5,654 bases of DNA from an uncultured Clostridia bacterium. Its GTDB lineage: Bacteria > Bacillota > Clostridia > Oscillospirales > Acutalibacteraceae. Below the pieces are notes generated by a model. That model saw only the letters and a program-made list of their open reading frames with translations. It was not told where the DNA came from and ran no database searches. Of this stretch, positions 1 to 5,095 are shown piece by piece (the stretch's first letter is position 1; each line of letters begins with the position of its first letter). The stretch is taken from the NCBI GenBank assembly GCA_945868935.1, contig CAMBNE010000090.1, positions 1 through 5,654 of the forward strand, written 5' to 3'. The translations under genes were made by a program, and so were the position numbers.

Positions 1-304
1 CCAATGACGTATGGAACAGAATATGCGGAATTTTATCGTCCTTCGTTCCGTTGCCGTTATATTCGGCAAGCTCGTCGAAGTCGTCTATAATTCCGAGGTC
101 CTTATTGATTATATTCTTTTCAGCCGTACCGGTATCCTTAGCGGCTATAATATGGAGCTTTTTCGGCGACTGTGCAACCTTAAGCATAAACTTAAAAAGT
201 CCGACAGTCGTTTTTCCTGCCATTGTAGTTCCTTCGAGAAATTCAACAGGAGCATTACAACGCAAAAACGCTTTATATTTTTTTGATAAAAGTAAGTCAG
301 GCAT
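1..304 (-). CDS. terL: Phage terminase large subunit, N-terminal part (runs off left edge)
   Basis: This is the N-terminal 101 residues of the packaging ATPase, the motor that pumps DNA into the prohead. The reading frame is open to the window edge. It begins MPDLLLSKKYKAF and carries a clear Walker A loop at residues 25-32 (GTTMAGKT), followed by a strand (KKLHIIAAK, about 48-56) typical of the large-terminase ATPase fold. Walker B and the nuclease domain lie outside the window. The ATG at 304 overlaps the stop of the upstream PLD-like gene by 8 bases (the AATGCCTGA junction), which suggests translational coupling; its own ribosome site is weak (GAG about 10 bases upstream). The small terminase gene lies upstream in the same operon, which supports the call. 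The exact terminase class cannot be set from this fragment. Confidence 0.9.
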   Translation of the reverse strand, partial: MPDLLLSKKYKAFLRCNAPVEFLEGTTMAGKTTVGLFKFMLKVAQSPKKLHIIAAKDTGTAEKNIINKDLGIIDDFDELAEYNGNGTKDDKIPHILFHTSL

Positions 305-875
305 TCCGCAACAACTCGAAAAGATTATTATTATAAAAGTCAAACAATTCTACATCGTTAGATATCGAAAACTGTTCGATTTTAGGATTTTCGTTTAGAT
401 TTGATGAGGTTTCGACAATATAGTAATTGCCTTTTAAAGTTTTCATCAAAATAACTTTCGAATGATTTTTTACAGGCTTTACAATCAATTTTGTTTCTGT
501 GCAAATATTTTTAATAAATCCGAGGTAATCATATTTATCCTTGTCGGTTTTCTTTTGCACATCAGACGTGTAAAATTCAGCAAATTTGATATTTCCACTC
601 AAAAATGAGCCGTAAAGCTTTTTAAAATGCTCCTTGCCAATGCGAAATGTTGAGCAATATATCTGTTCTATTTTTTCTTTTTGTGCAATACTCAAAATAA
701 TTGCAAGCGAAGAAAAGCCTCCAGAAACGCTAATAAGCGTAAATATCTCGTCATTATCCGGTAGCCTTCCGGCTGTCACGGCTTCAAAATTATAAATTTC
801 TTTTCCGACTTTAAATTTTGAGCGTTTTTTGTTTTTCAGCGTCAAAAGTGCGGATTTGCAAAAATCATTCATCAT
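297..875 (-). CDS. PLD-like (HKD-type) phage protein between the terminase genes
   Basis: The 192-residue protein resembles single-motif phospholipase D/nuclease-fold proteins found in phages. Visible signs are an N-terminal strand-helix unit (FTLISVSGGFSSLAII, about 45-60), a second strand (IEQIYCSTFRIG, 69-80), and a C-terminal H138-S-K140 followed by the SSNLNENPKIEQ segment (157-168), which corresponds to the HxK ... GSxN/E motif. The aspartate of a classical HxKxxxxD is absent (K145 stands there), so catalysis is uncertain and the protein may only bind nucleic acid. The frame can be opened at a TTG at 899, but a GGAG at 886-883 lies 7 bases before the ATG at 875, so I choose 875. It overlaps the small terminase stop by 11 bases and the large terminase start by 8, so the three are co-translated. 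A role in packaging or DNA end processing is inference from position only. Confidence 0.7.
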   Translation of the reverse strand: MMNDFCKSALLTLKNKKRSKFKVGKEIYNFEAVTAGRLPDNDEIFTLISVSGGFSSLAIILSIAQKEKIEQIYCSTFRIGKEHFKKLYGSFLSGNIKFAEFYTSDVQKKTDKDKYDYLGFIKNICTETKLIVKPVKNHSKVILMKTLKGNYYIVETSSNLNENPKIEQFSISNDVELFDFYNNNLFELLRNA

Positions 876-1263
876 ATATTTGCTCCAATATCTTATCAAG
901 TTTATTTATTTGAGTATTCAATGAGCCGTTGACTTCCACCTTGTTCAGATATTCACCCGTCATTTTATTAAGCAGGTCAATAGCCTTGATAACATCGCTC
1001 GTGTCCTCAATGTGATTCTCATTTTTAGCTATCTCGGACAAAATAAGCTGTCTATCTTTCGCTGATAATATTCGCTCGTCTTTAAGCTTATCGGATAGCT
1101 GTTTGATGTATTCCGAAACTCTAACATTTTCTAACAATTTACAAGCATTTGTATTTGCGTAATTTTCAGAATATCCCGCTTTAATTGCACTCTGAACGGT
1201 ATTACCGCTCTGCGCATAATATTCAGCAAATTTCTTTTGTCTTGCGTTTAATTTATCTTTCAC
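865..1263 (-). CDS. terS: Phage terminase small subunit (Terminase_2 type)
   Basis: The small terminase recognises the phage packaging site and recruits the large subunit. The protein has 132 residues, a normal size for the family. The N-terminal block LNARQKKFAEYYAQSGNTVQ and the following AIKAGYSENYA (26-36) form the helix-turn-helix typical of XtmA/PBSX-like small terminases. The middle (about 60-105) is predicted helical oligomerisation sequence, and the tail (KLDKILEQIYDE) would contact the large subunit. The start is GTG at 1263, with AAAGGCGG about 7 bases upstream as ribosome site; no ATG fits the conserved N terminus. It is the first gene after a TATAAT box at 1377-1372, and its leader folds into a hairpin that may control its ribosome site. 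The stop overlaps the PLD-like gene start. Confidence 0.92.
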   Translation of the reverse strand: MKDKLNARQKKFAEYYAQSGNTVQSAIKAGYSENYANTNACKLLENVRVSEYIKQLSDKLKDERILSAKDRQLILSEIAKNENHIEDTSDVIKAIDLLNKMTGEYLNKVEVNGSLNTQINKLDKILEQIYDE

Positions 1264-1269
1264 GGTAAC

Positions 1270-1316
1270 ACCGCCTTTCTTGCAAAGTTAAACCGCCCAC
1301 GAAACGCAGGCGGTTT
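1270..1316 (-). promoter_or_regulatory. Leader hairpin with alternative pairing to the terS ribosome site
   Basis: On the minus strand AAACCGCC (1316-1309) pairs perfectly with GGCGGTTT (1297-1290) across an 11-base loop, an 8-bp stem. The same GGCGGT hexamer occurs again at 1275-1270 inside the terS ribosome site. The 5' arm could therefore pair with either copy, the two structures being mutually exclusive. The short T stretch after the stem (TTTAACTTT) makes it a weak terminator at best. The pairing is seen in the sequence; a regulatory role is inference. Confidence 0.5.
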
Positions 1317-1371
1317 GATTAAGGAGAGATTATCAAATGAACTTATCATCTTGTAACTTTCTACAGTTTAC

Positions 1372-1377
1372 ATTATA
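1372..1377 (-). promoter_or_regulatory. -10 box (TATAAT) of a possible terminase/late promoter
   Basis: A perfect TATAAT reads on the minus strand in the gap between the regulator gene stop (1407) and terS. The sequence upstream is T-rich (TCGTTTTTTCGGTTTTAG) with no good TTGACA at 17-18 bases; a TTGTTC lies about 21 bases upstream. A poor -35 region would fit a promoter that needs an activator, and the gene just upstream encodes a sigma-region-4-like protein. A start of transcription near 1365 would give a leader of about 100 bases. Confidence 0.45.
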
Positions 1378-1406
1378 CAGCACTAAAACCGAAAAAACGA
1401 ACAAGT

Positions 1407-1769
1407 TTACCATTTATAATTACTGCACCTTATTCTTATGTTGTCAGGTGAGTTAATGCCGCCCGTAATTACTGCTATCTTTGCCCAACTATATTTCAAA
1501 CAGAAGTGCATAAACAAGCAATTCTCCTCAAAAATATCCCTTGATAAGCGATTTAAAGCCGAATTGCGTAATATTTCAAGATTTTGTATTTCTCGCTGTA
1601 TGTCCGTAATCTGCGTTACTGCGTTACCGATTTTGTCCGATACGCTTCCCCCACCGGGAGAATCGGACAACTTCGGAGCGGTGTTTGTAGCTTCGCTTTC
1701 AAGCCTGATTACCTTTGCTTTCAGCCTCGAAATCTCCTTATTTATGCGCTTGATTTCTTTTGCAGTCAA
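1407..1769 (-). CDS. Sigma-70 region 4-like phage late regulator (DUF1492/RinA-like)
   Basis: This 120-residue protein matches the layout of the small phage regulators that sit just before the terminase genes. An N-terminal helical coiled region (EIKRINKEISRLKAKVIRLE, about 5-24) is followed by the loop SDSPGGGSVSDKIGNAV (35-51), a second helix pair (52-75), and a C-terminal helix-turn-helix YSWAKIAVITGGINSPDNIR (93-112) like sigma region 4. Members are thought to activate late genes with host RNA polymerase. The frame opens at a GTG at 1784, but that codon touches the GGGAGG ribosome site itself; the TTG at 1769, 7 bases after GGAGG, gives the family-like N terminus (M)TAKE, so I choose it. 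The C terminus is short but appears complete. The gene is followed by the TATAAT box and terS leader, its likely target. Family assignment is from recognition. Confidence 0.8.
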   Translation of the reverse strand: MTAKEIKRINKEISRLKAKVIRLESEATNTAPKLSDSPGGGSVSDKIGNAVTQITDIQREIQNLEILRNSALNRLSRDIFEENCLFMHFCLKYSWAKIAVITGGINSPDNIRIRCSNYKW

Positions 1770-1783
1770 TATCACACCTCCCA

Positions 1784-1801
1784 CCCTCGCCGCACCGAGG
1801 G
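1784..1801 (-). promoter_or_regulatory. Perfect hairpin abutting the regulator's ribosome site
   Basis: CCCTCG and CGAGGG form a perfect 6-bp GC-rich stem with loop GTGCGG on the minus strand. It ends one base before the GGGAGG ribosome site of the sigma-like regulator. No T-run follows, so it is not a classical terminator. The loop is complementary to a CCGCAC about 50 bases upstream in the transcript (1848-1843). It may influence ribosome access or mRNA stability; that is inference. Confidence 0.4.
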
Positions 1802-1861
1802 TATTAATTTTGCAACTAAAAATTGTGTATTTGATAGCCGCCGTGCGGAGCGGATTGTAAA

Positions 1862-1936
1862 TTAATCTGCGAGCTTATGAGCGAGTATGATTACAAAAGC
1901 TCCGTAAGCGATAAATAACAGTCCTGCTAAAATCAT
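1862..1936 (-). CDS. 24-residue single-pass membrane peptide
   Basis: This small gene encodes a 24-residue peptide beginning MILAGLLFIAYGAFVIIL and ending AHKLAD. Nearly all of it is one hydrophobic helix (residues 2-19) with a short charged tail, so it should lie in the cell membrane. The ATG overlaps the stop of the upstream DUF3850 gene as ATGA, and a GGAG sits 9 bases upstream, which together argue that it is translated. I do not recognise a named family; tiny one-helix proteins are frequent in phages and several act as lysis, superinfection or immunity factors, but nothing here shows which. It lies ahead of the late regulator in the same transcript. Confidence 0.6.
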   Translation of the reverse strand: MILAGLLFIAYGAFVIILAHKLAD

Positions 1937-2208
1937 TTATCATCGCTCCATTCTGTAAAGGGTAATTCCTTTATTGCTAAAACGACATACCCGTTTTTAA
2001 TCCCCCAACCATTAAGCATATAAGTGATTTCGTATTCTGTTTTAGCGATTTTATGTCTAGCAATAGCACCGTGACTGTCAATGGGGATAAATTTAATTCT
2101 GTCTCCTGTCTGATGACCCCTATCGTTAAATCTGACTTCAAATGTTTTTTCTCCGTTGAAAACAGCGTCGCAAAATTCAATATTGAGCTTTATTTCATGT
2201 ATTTTCAT
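1933..2208 (-). CDS. DUF3850 (ASCH/PUA-like) protein
   Basis: The 91-residue protein is full length for DUF3850, a single-domain family of the ASCH/PUA-like fold. The hallmark sequence is clear: MKIHEIKLNIEFCDAVFNGE with the E-x-R pair of KTFEVRFNDRG (21-31), the TGDRIKF strand (34-40) and the C-terminal YMLNGWGIKNGYVVLAI (63-79). ASCH-like domains bind RNA or modified nucleosides, and some members have enzymatic activity; the exact role of phage DUF3850 proteins is not known to me. The ribosome site AAGGAG lies 9 bases before the ATG. Its stop overlaps the ATG of the membrane mini-gene. It comes after two zinc-ribbon genes and a PAPS-reductase-like gene, an arrangement suggestive of nucleic-acid or nucleotide handling. 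Confidence 0.85.
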   Translation of the reverse strand: MKIHEIKLNIEFCDAVFNGEKTFEVRFNDRGHQTGDRIKFIPIDSHGAIARHKIAKTEYEITYMLNGWGIKNGYVVLAIKELPFTEWSDDK

Positions 2209-2223
2209 TCCTGCTCACTCCTT

Positions 2224-2266
2224 AAGTATAGTTATAATTTATGTTGCAAAAAATCAAAGTATAGTT
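2224..2266. repeat. Pair of 10-bp direct repeats in the gap before the DUF3850 gene
   Basis: AAGTATAGTT occurs at 2224-2233 and again at 2257-2266, 33 bases apart start to start, about three helical turns. The gap is AT-rich. The pair could be an operator or part of a minor promoter for the downstream genes, but AT-rich 10-mers can recur by chance. Confidence 0.35.
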
Positions 2267-2520
2267 TAATTTTTATCCATTTTTGCACCGCAGTTGGGGC
2301 AAAATATATAATTCTGTGGTATCCACGGAATACGACAAGAGCACTCCGAACAACGCCCATAATCACCTTGACATTTCTCTTTTATCCATTTTCCACTTCT
2401 AATTCCAGACTCCATAAGTCTATCGTAGTATTTCTTTGTGAATCTTCTTATTACAGTACCGTTATGATAAATAACATTGTTATGTTTGTTTAAATACCAA
2501 ACTATAAATTTTTTAATCAT
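2266..2520 (-). CDS. Small zinc-ribbon phage protein A
   Basis: The protein has 84 residues. The N-terminal half (1-40) is basic and aromatic without a motif I can name. The C-terminal half holds GKWI (43-46) followed by a zinc ribbon formed by C57-x2-C60 and C74-x2-C77 (FCPNCGAKMD), with extra cysteines at 50 and 62. Proteins of this shape are common in Firmicute phages; zinc ribbons usually bind nucleic acid or proteins, and the function here is unknown. The ribosome site AGAGGTG lies 7 bases before the ATG, inside the end of the upstream gene, whose stop is only 2 bases away. It shares the GKWI ... C-x2-C ... C-x2-CG ... MD layout with that gene, so the two may come from one duplicated domain. 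Confidence 0.75.
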   Translation of the reverse strand: MIKKFIVWYLNKHNNVIYHNGTVIRRFTKKYYDRLMESGIRSGKWIKEKCQGDYGRCSECSCRIPWIPQNYIFCPNCGAKMDKN

Positions 2521-2522
2521 TT

Positions 2523-2786
2523 TTATTCACCTCTGTCCATTATAGTGCCGCAATATGTACACGTAATTCCACAAACTTCGTTACCATCAAAAGTATAGGT
2601 TGCATCTCGACCACAGTATGAGCAATAATGAGTACCATCAAGTTGTTCTATCCACTTCCCGTGCCTGACCTCCTGCACGTCGGCGGTGGGAAGCCTGTCT
2701 ACGACATCATCCGCATAATCTTCGTCAAATTCCATATAAAAAGCCTCTCTTACTTCTTCACGCTCTATGTATTCTTTTTCAACCAT
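2523..2786 (-). CDS. Small zinc-ribbon phage protein B
   Basis: The protein has 87 residues. The N-terminal part is acidic (YIEREEVREAFYMEFDEDYA), then comes a LPTADVQEVRHGKWIE linker (32-47) well known from clostridial phage mini-proteins, then a zinc ribbon with C55-x2-C58 and C72-x3-C76-x2-C79. The frame can start at a GTG at 2795, but that codon is part of the GGAGTG ribosome site; the ATG at 2786, 8 bases after GGAG, is the better start. That ribosome site overlaps the end of the PAPS-reductase-like gene, so expression is coupled in the operon. Function is unknown; DNA, RNA or protein binding are all possible. Confidence 0.75.
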   Translation of the reverse strand: MVEKEYIEREEVREAFYMEFDEDYADDVVDRLPTADVQEVRHGKWIEQLDGTHYCSYCGRDATYTFDGNEVCGITCTYCGTIMDRGE

Positions 2787-2798
2787 TGTTTTCACTCC

Positions 2799-3869
2799 TC
2801 AATAACCTACTCCGATATAGTCAAGCACTCTTGCCCAGCCGTATTTTTCACCGTTCTCATCGGTACAGCAGTTATACATCCAATATTCCCACTCTTTAGG
2901 ATTTCGCTCTTTCAGCAAATCAAATCTGTGTGGGCGTTTTTCCATATGTATTCCAAATCCGCACATACTACAGCCTGTCCTCTGTGCCTTTGTAGTGTAA
3001 AGTGTGCCGTCCTCTTTGCGTTCGATTGTTCCGTAAATTTCGGGAACCGGAACATTTAAGTCAAGTGCAAGCTGTAAAATATCCTGTCTGTTAAAAATAG
3101 CAAACGGAGCAGAACGGATTGTTGACTTGCCAAAATAATTACAGCCGTTAATCATAAGCGACTTAGCACGTCTGCCGCCCTCGGAAGCCATAAGTCCAAG
3201 ATAAGGTACACTGTTATGTTCTTTCGCCCAATCGTCGCAAGGCTTTTCTTTGAGATAGTAACAACATTTAGATGATACTTTAAAATTCGGAGTGCCATAA
3301 TTAACGCCCTCATTTTCATTCTCGTAACCGCCGAACTTTTCAAGCCATTTCTGTGACATCTTCATTCGGCTGTTTTTCTGATAACCTCCGTAAGCACCTG
3401 TTTCGCCTGTGATGATAGCGTGTCTGACTGTCTTATTCTTCCCTGTCGGGTGTTGCAAAGTTTCGATTTTGCCGGCAATTTCTTTTGATAAAACCGGAAA
3501 ACCAAATTCTTGAAGTATCTCGGATTTTTTCCAAGGCACTCCGTCAGCCTTATTCGCAGGCTTTAAACTTACAACTCCGAGTTTTTTATGTACTGCCATA
3601 ATGCTTTTATCCTCAAGATATGACACGCTTATTCCGGGAGCGTCAATGCCGATTGACCTTAAAAACAAAAGTAACGTTATGCTGTCAAGTCCTCCGACTG
3701 ATACGTGGACGTTTAAATCACGTTTTGCACATTCGTTATAAAATTCCCACGCTCTGATACGAGCATAATTGACTTTAAAATCATAATTTTCTTTTTGCTT
3801 TACTTTAAAATCGGCTATTTTTCTATCTGCGCCGATTCTGCTCATACGTTCTAGTACGTTTTCTGCCAT
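2799..3869 (-). CDS. PP-loop PAPS-reductase-like phage enzyme
   Basis: The 356-residue protein belongs to the PAPS-reductase/DndC-like branch of PP-loop ATP pyrophosphatases. The N-terminal PP-loop is SVGGLDSITLLLFL (57-70); the usual SGGxDS reads VGGLDS, so the first Ser is shifted or replaced. A second family motif, LMASEGGRRAKSL (226-238), matches the G-x-R-x-x-E-S-x-x-R region. Cysteines C202/C203, C211, C243 and the pair C300-x2-C303 (TGCSMCGFG) could bind a metal or Fe-S cluster. Such genes are frequent in phages, but I know of no proven function; free sulfate assimilation is unlikely without partner genes, and sulfur or adenylate transfer to a nucleic acid or nucleotide is a fair guess. 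The ribosome site AAAGGAG lies 7 bases before the ATG. No other dnd-type gene is in the window. Confidence 0.87.
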   Translation of the reverse strand: MAENVLERMSRIGADRKIADFKVKQKENYDFKVNYARIRAWEFYNECAKRDLNVHVSVGGLDSITLLLFLRSIGIDAPGISVSYLEDKSIMAVHKKLGVVSLKPANKADGVPWKKSEILQEFGFPVLSKEIAGKIETLQHPTGKNKTVRHAIITGETGAYGGYQKNSRMKMSQKWLEKFGGYENENEGVNYGTPNFKVSSKCCYYLKEKPCDDWAKEHNSVPYLGLMASEGGRRAKSLMINGCNYFGKSTIRSAPFAIFNRQDILQLALDLNVPVPEIYGTIERKEDGTLYTTKAQRTGCSMCGFGIHMEKRPHRFDLLKERNPKEWEYWMYNCCTDENGEKYGWARVLDYIGVGY

Positions 3870-3884
3870 TTAAATTCTCCTTTC

Positions 3885-3909
3885 AACTATCCGATTTAGC
3901 CGGATAGTT
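3885..3909. repeat. 9-bp perfect inverted repeat spanning a stop codon
   Basis: AACTATCCG (3885-3893) and CGGATAGTT (3901-3909) are perfect inverted copies with a 7-base centre. On the minus strand the TAA stop of the upstream hypothetical gene lies in the loop, and the ribosome site of the PAPS-reductase-like gene begins a few bases after the stem. No T-run follows, so it is not a typical terminator. It may be an operator or an mRNA hairpin tuning coupling between the two genes. Confidence 0.5.
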
Positions 3910-4252
3910 CAGCTTCCTTTGATGTTAAAAATATTGTTTTACCGAATTCAGAAAAAGGTATATGCTGTTTATCAAATTTTTCGCTTGTAACAACAACGCA
4001 AAATCCACAGGAGATAAAGTAAGAATAATCTCTAACCTTTGCCTCGGCGTAGCCACCAAATTGCATTTTTACATACACTGTAGCGCCAATTTCACACGGC
4101 AGATGGATTAGCTTGCCTTCGCTTTCTTCCTGTTCATATTCAAACAGTTTTTCACGTACAGCTTTGTCACCGATAAATTTGCCGTTAATTCTATCATCAG
4201 TAGTATGCGTGTCACCAAATTCATCTTTATAAATTAATCTTTTACTTGCCAT
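3896..4252 (-). CDS. Conserved phage hypothetical protein
   Basis: The protein has 118 residues and I recognise it as a common clostridial phage gene without a known function. Features are a polar N terminus with a D-D-R segment (19-21), an acidic helix (KLFEYEQEESEGKL, 35-48), the conserved strand LIHLPCEIGATVY (48-60), and the C-terminal IPFSEFGKTIFLTSKEAE (98-115) that ends most members. There are no membrane segments and no catalytic motif. The ribosome site GGAGGG lies 6 bases before the ATG, and the YopX stop is 2 bases upstream, so the gene is part of the same operon. Its stop codon sits in the loop of the inverted repeat at 3885-3909. Confidence 0.7.
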   Translation of the reverse strand: MASKRLIYKDEFGDTHTTDDRINGKFIGDKAVREKLFEYEQEESEGKLIHLPCEIGATVYVKMQFGGYAEAKVRDYSYFISCGFCVVVTSEKFDKQHIPFSEFGKTIFLTSKEAELSG

Positions 4253-4254
4253 TG

Positions 4255-4710
4255 TCAGCCCTCCTGATTAATTAATTCGGGATTGTCGTGGATATTGTCA
4301 ATGACAATTAAATCGTTCATTAACATTTCAAATTCATCAACATCATATTCCATATGACCGTTTTTGTTTGCCAAAGCAAAACAAGCATACTCAGAAAACC
4401 ACTTTATTACATATTCATATCCGCTTTGTTCGTCTTTAACAATATCCCCCTCAAAAATCTTCGTTCCGTTCTTGTCGGTCAAGCCTGTGTACTGTCCGAC
4501 GGTTTCGGGGATAACTTCTACCATAGTAACGATACCGTTGTTAATATAAGATATGCAATGTTTAATCGCAGAAGTGCAAATATAATAGGCATCATCTTGT
4601 ACTATAAGCGAGCCGTAAATAAATCCGTCTTGCATATGTATTTGTAAATTTTTGAACATTTGGCAGTCTTTATCTTTAGGTTTTCCTCTGAATAATATTT
4701 CTCTATCCAT
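4255..4710 (-). CDS. YopX-family phage protein
   Basis: The 151-residue protein has the standard YopX signature: MDREILFRGKPKD at the N terminus, FIYGSLI (30-36), and the diagnostic VIPETVGQYTGLTDKNG and KIFEGDIV segments (66-91), followed by a beta-rich C terminus (about 98-116). YopX proteins are small beta-barrel proteins widespread in Firmicute phages; their function is unknown. The same frame is open to 4872, but the added 54 residues are merely the antisense-like shadow of the Cys-rich gene. The ATG at 4710 has a strong AAGGAGG 6 bases upstream and gives the family N terminus, so I choose it. It overlaps the Cys-rich gene by 8 bases. Confidence 0.88.
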   Translation of the reverse strand: MDREILFRGKPKDKDCQMFKNLQIHMQDGFIYGSLIVQDDAYYICTSAIKHCISYINNGIVTMVEVIPETVGQYTGLTDKNGTKIFEGDIVKDEQSGYEYVIKWFSEYACFALANKNGHMEYDVDEFEMLMNDLIVIDNIHDNPELINQEG

Positions 4711-4894
4711 TTTTGTCCTCCTTAATTTTTGAATAAGTGCAAATACAGCCGTGCTTGACCTGCTTAACGTGCGGACAGCTTTTACAGCAGTACACGCAGA
4801 CGTGTAAGCCTCTTTTACTGTACGGGCATTTGCGGATTTGCAGTCCGCTAAACACATAGCCGCATTTGGCACATTTTAATTTTATTTCTTTCAT
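4703..4894 (-). CDS. Cys-rich zinc-binding mini-protein
   Basis: The 63-residue protein has nine cysteines (8, 11, 23, 33, 36, 37, 40, 50, 52) and two histidines near them. KCAKCGYVF (7-15) is one zinc-knuckle half, and VCVYCCKSCPHVKQ (32-45) resembles the CxYCCxxCPH block of small clostridial phage proteins. It probably folds around one or two zinc ions; DNA or RNA binding is plausible but unproven. A ribosome site AAGGAA lies 7 bases before the ATG. It is the first gene after the repeat-rich block and overlaps the YopX start by 8 bases. Confidence 0.7.
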   Translation of the reverse strand: MKEIKLKCAKCGYVFSGLQIRKCPYSKRGLHVCVYCCKSCPHVKQVKHGCICTYSKIKEDKNG

Positions 4895-4916
4895 TGAATT
4901 ATTCCTTGTGTGAGCG

Positions 4917-4947
4917 TTGTGTGCATTTACTTTTTAAAATTGCACAC
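4917..4947. repeat. Outer inverted pair of iteron-like units
   Basis: TTGTGTGCA (4917-4925) faces TGCACAC (4941-4947), giving a 7-bp perfect inverted repeat with a 15-base AT-rich spacer. The left unit is identical to the 9-bp repeats in the cluster at 4983-5000. Confidence 0.6.
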
Positions 4948-4976
4948 TTTAAAAACGGCTTATCTATGCGGTTTTT
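4947..4976. repeat. 30-bp direct repeat, copy 1 (hairpin-like)
   Basis: This is identical over 30 bases to 5126-5155. The core reads AAAAACGGC, an 8-base centre TTATCTAT, then GCGGTTTTT. The two halves pair as AAAAAC/GTTTTT, one mismatch, then GC/GC. A-tract and T-tract flank the stem on both strands, so it resembles a weak two-way terminator. It may instead be a protein-binding site. Confidence 0.75.
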
Positions 4977-4982
4977 AATAAT

Positions 4983-5009
4983 TTGTGTGCATTGTGTGCA
5001 GTGTGTGCA
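4983..5009 (+). repeat. Three tandem 9-bp iteron-like repeats (left arm)
   Basis: TTGTGTGCA, TTGTGTGCA and GTGTGTGCA follow each other without spacing on the plus strand, pointing toward the AT-rich core. They mirror the arm at 5096-5122. Confidence 0.75.
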
Positions 5010-5095
5010 GTAAAAAGTCGCTATATGCAAAGAGTTTATTTTTATTGATTTTATTTTTACAATATAAACACTATATAAGAGTTTATTAAAAAAAC
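5010..5095. other. AT-rich core between the two iteron arms, candidate unwinding region
   Basis: The segment is strongly AT-rich. It contains a second, imperfect direct repeat: CTATAT plus AAGAGTTTATT at 5021-5040 (with three extra bases GCA) and at 5071-5087. It also holds ATTTTTATTGATTT (5038-5051), whose perfect 14-base reverse complement lies at 5167-5180. Low GC between binding-site arms is what a DNA unwinding element looks like; that role is inference. Confidence 0.45.

Noticed and set aside
11..398. Plus-strand frames at the left edge
   Set aside because: They overlap the terminase large subunit with its clear Walker A motif on the minus strand.
1290..1316. Rho-independent terminator between regulator and terS
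   Set aside because: The stem is good, but the run after it on the minus strand is only TTTAACTTT, and it lies downstream of the TATAAT box in the terS leader; a regulatory hairpin fits better.
1438..1865. Two plus-strand frames opposite the late regulator
   Set aside because: They are shadows of the minus-strand regulator gene, with no plausible domain or ribosome site, in a window whose genes all lie on the other strand.
2053..3059. Plus-strand frames opposite the DUF3850, zinc-ribbon and PAPS-reductase-like genes
   Set aside because: They read as hydrophobic or Cys/Phe-rich antisense translations of well-supported minus-strand genes.
2799..3869. Complete DNA phosphorothioation (dnd-type) system
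   Set aside because: Only the PP-loop enzyme is present; no cysteine desulfurase, DndB/D/E-like or restriction partner is seen in the window.
4711..4872. N-terminal extension of the YopX frame
   Set aside because: The 54 extra residues overlap the Cys-rich gene in another frame and are not YopX-like; the ATG at 4710 has a strong ribosome site and the family N terminus.
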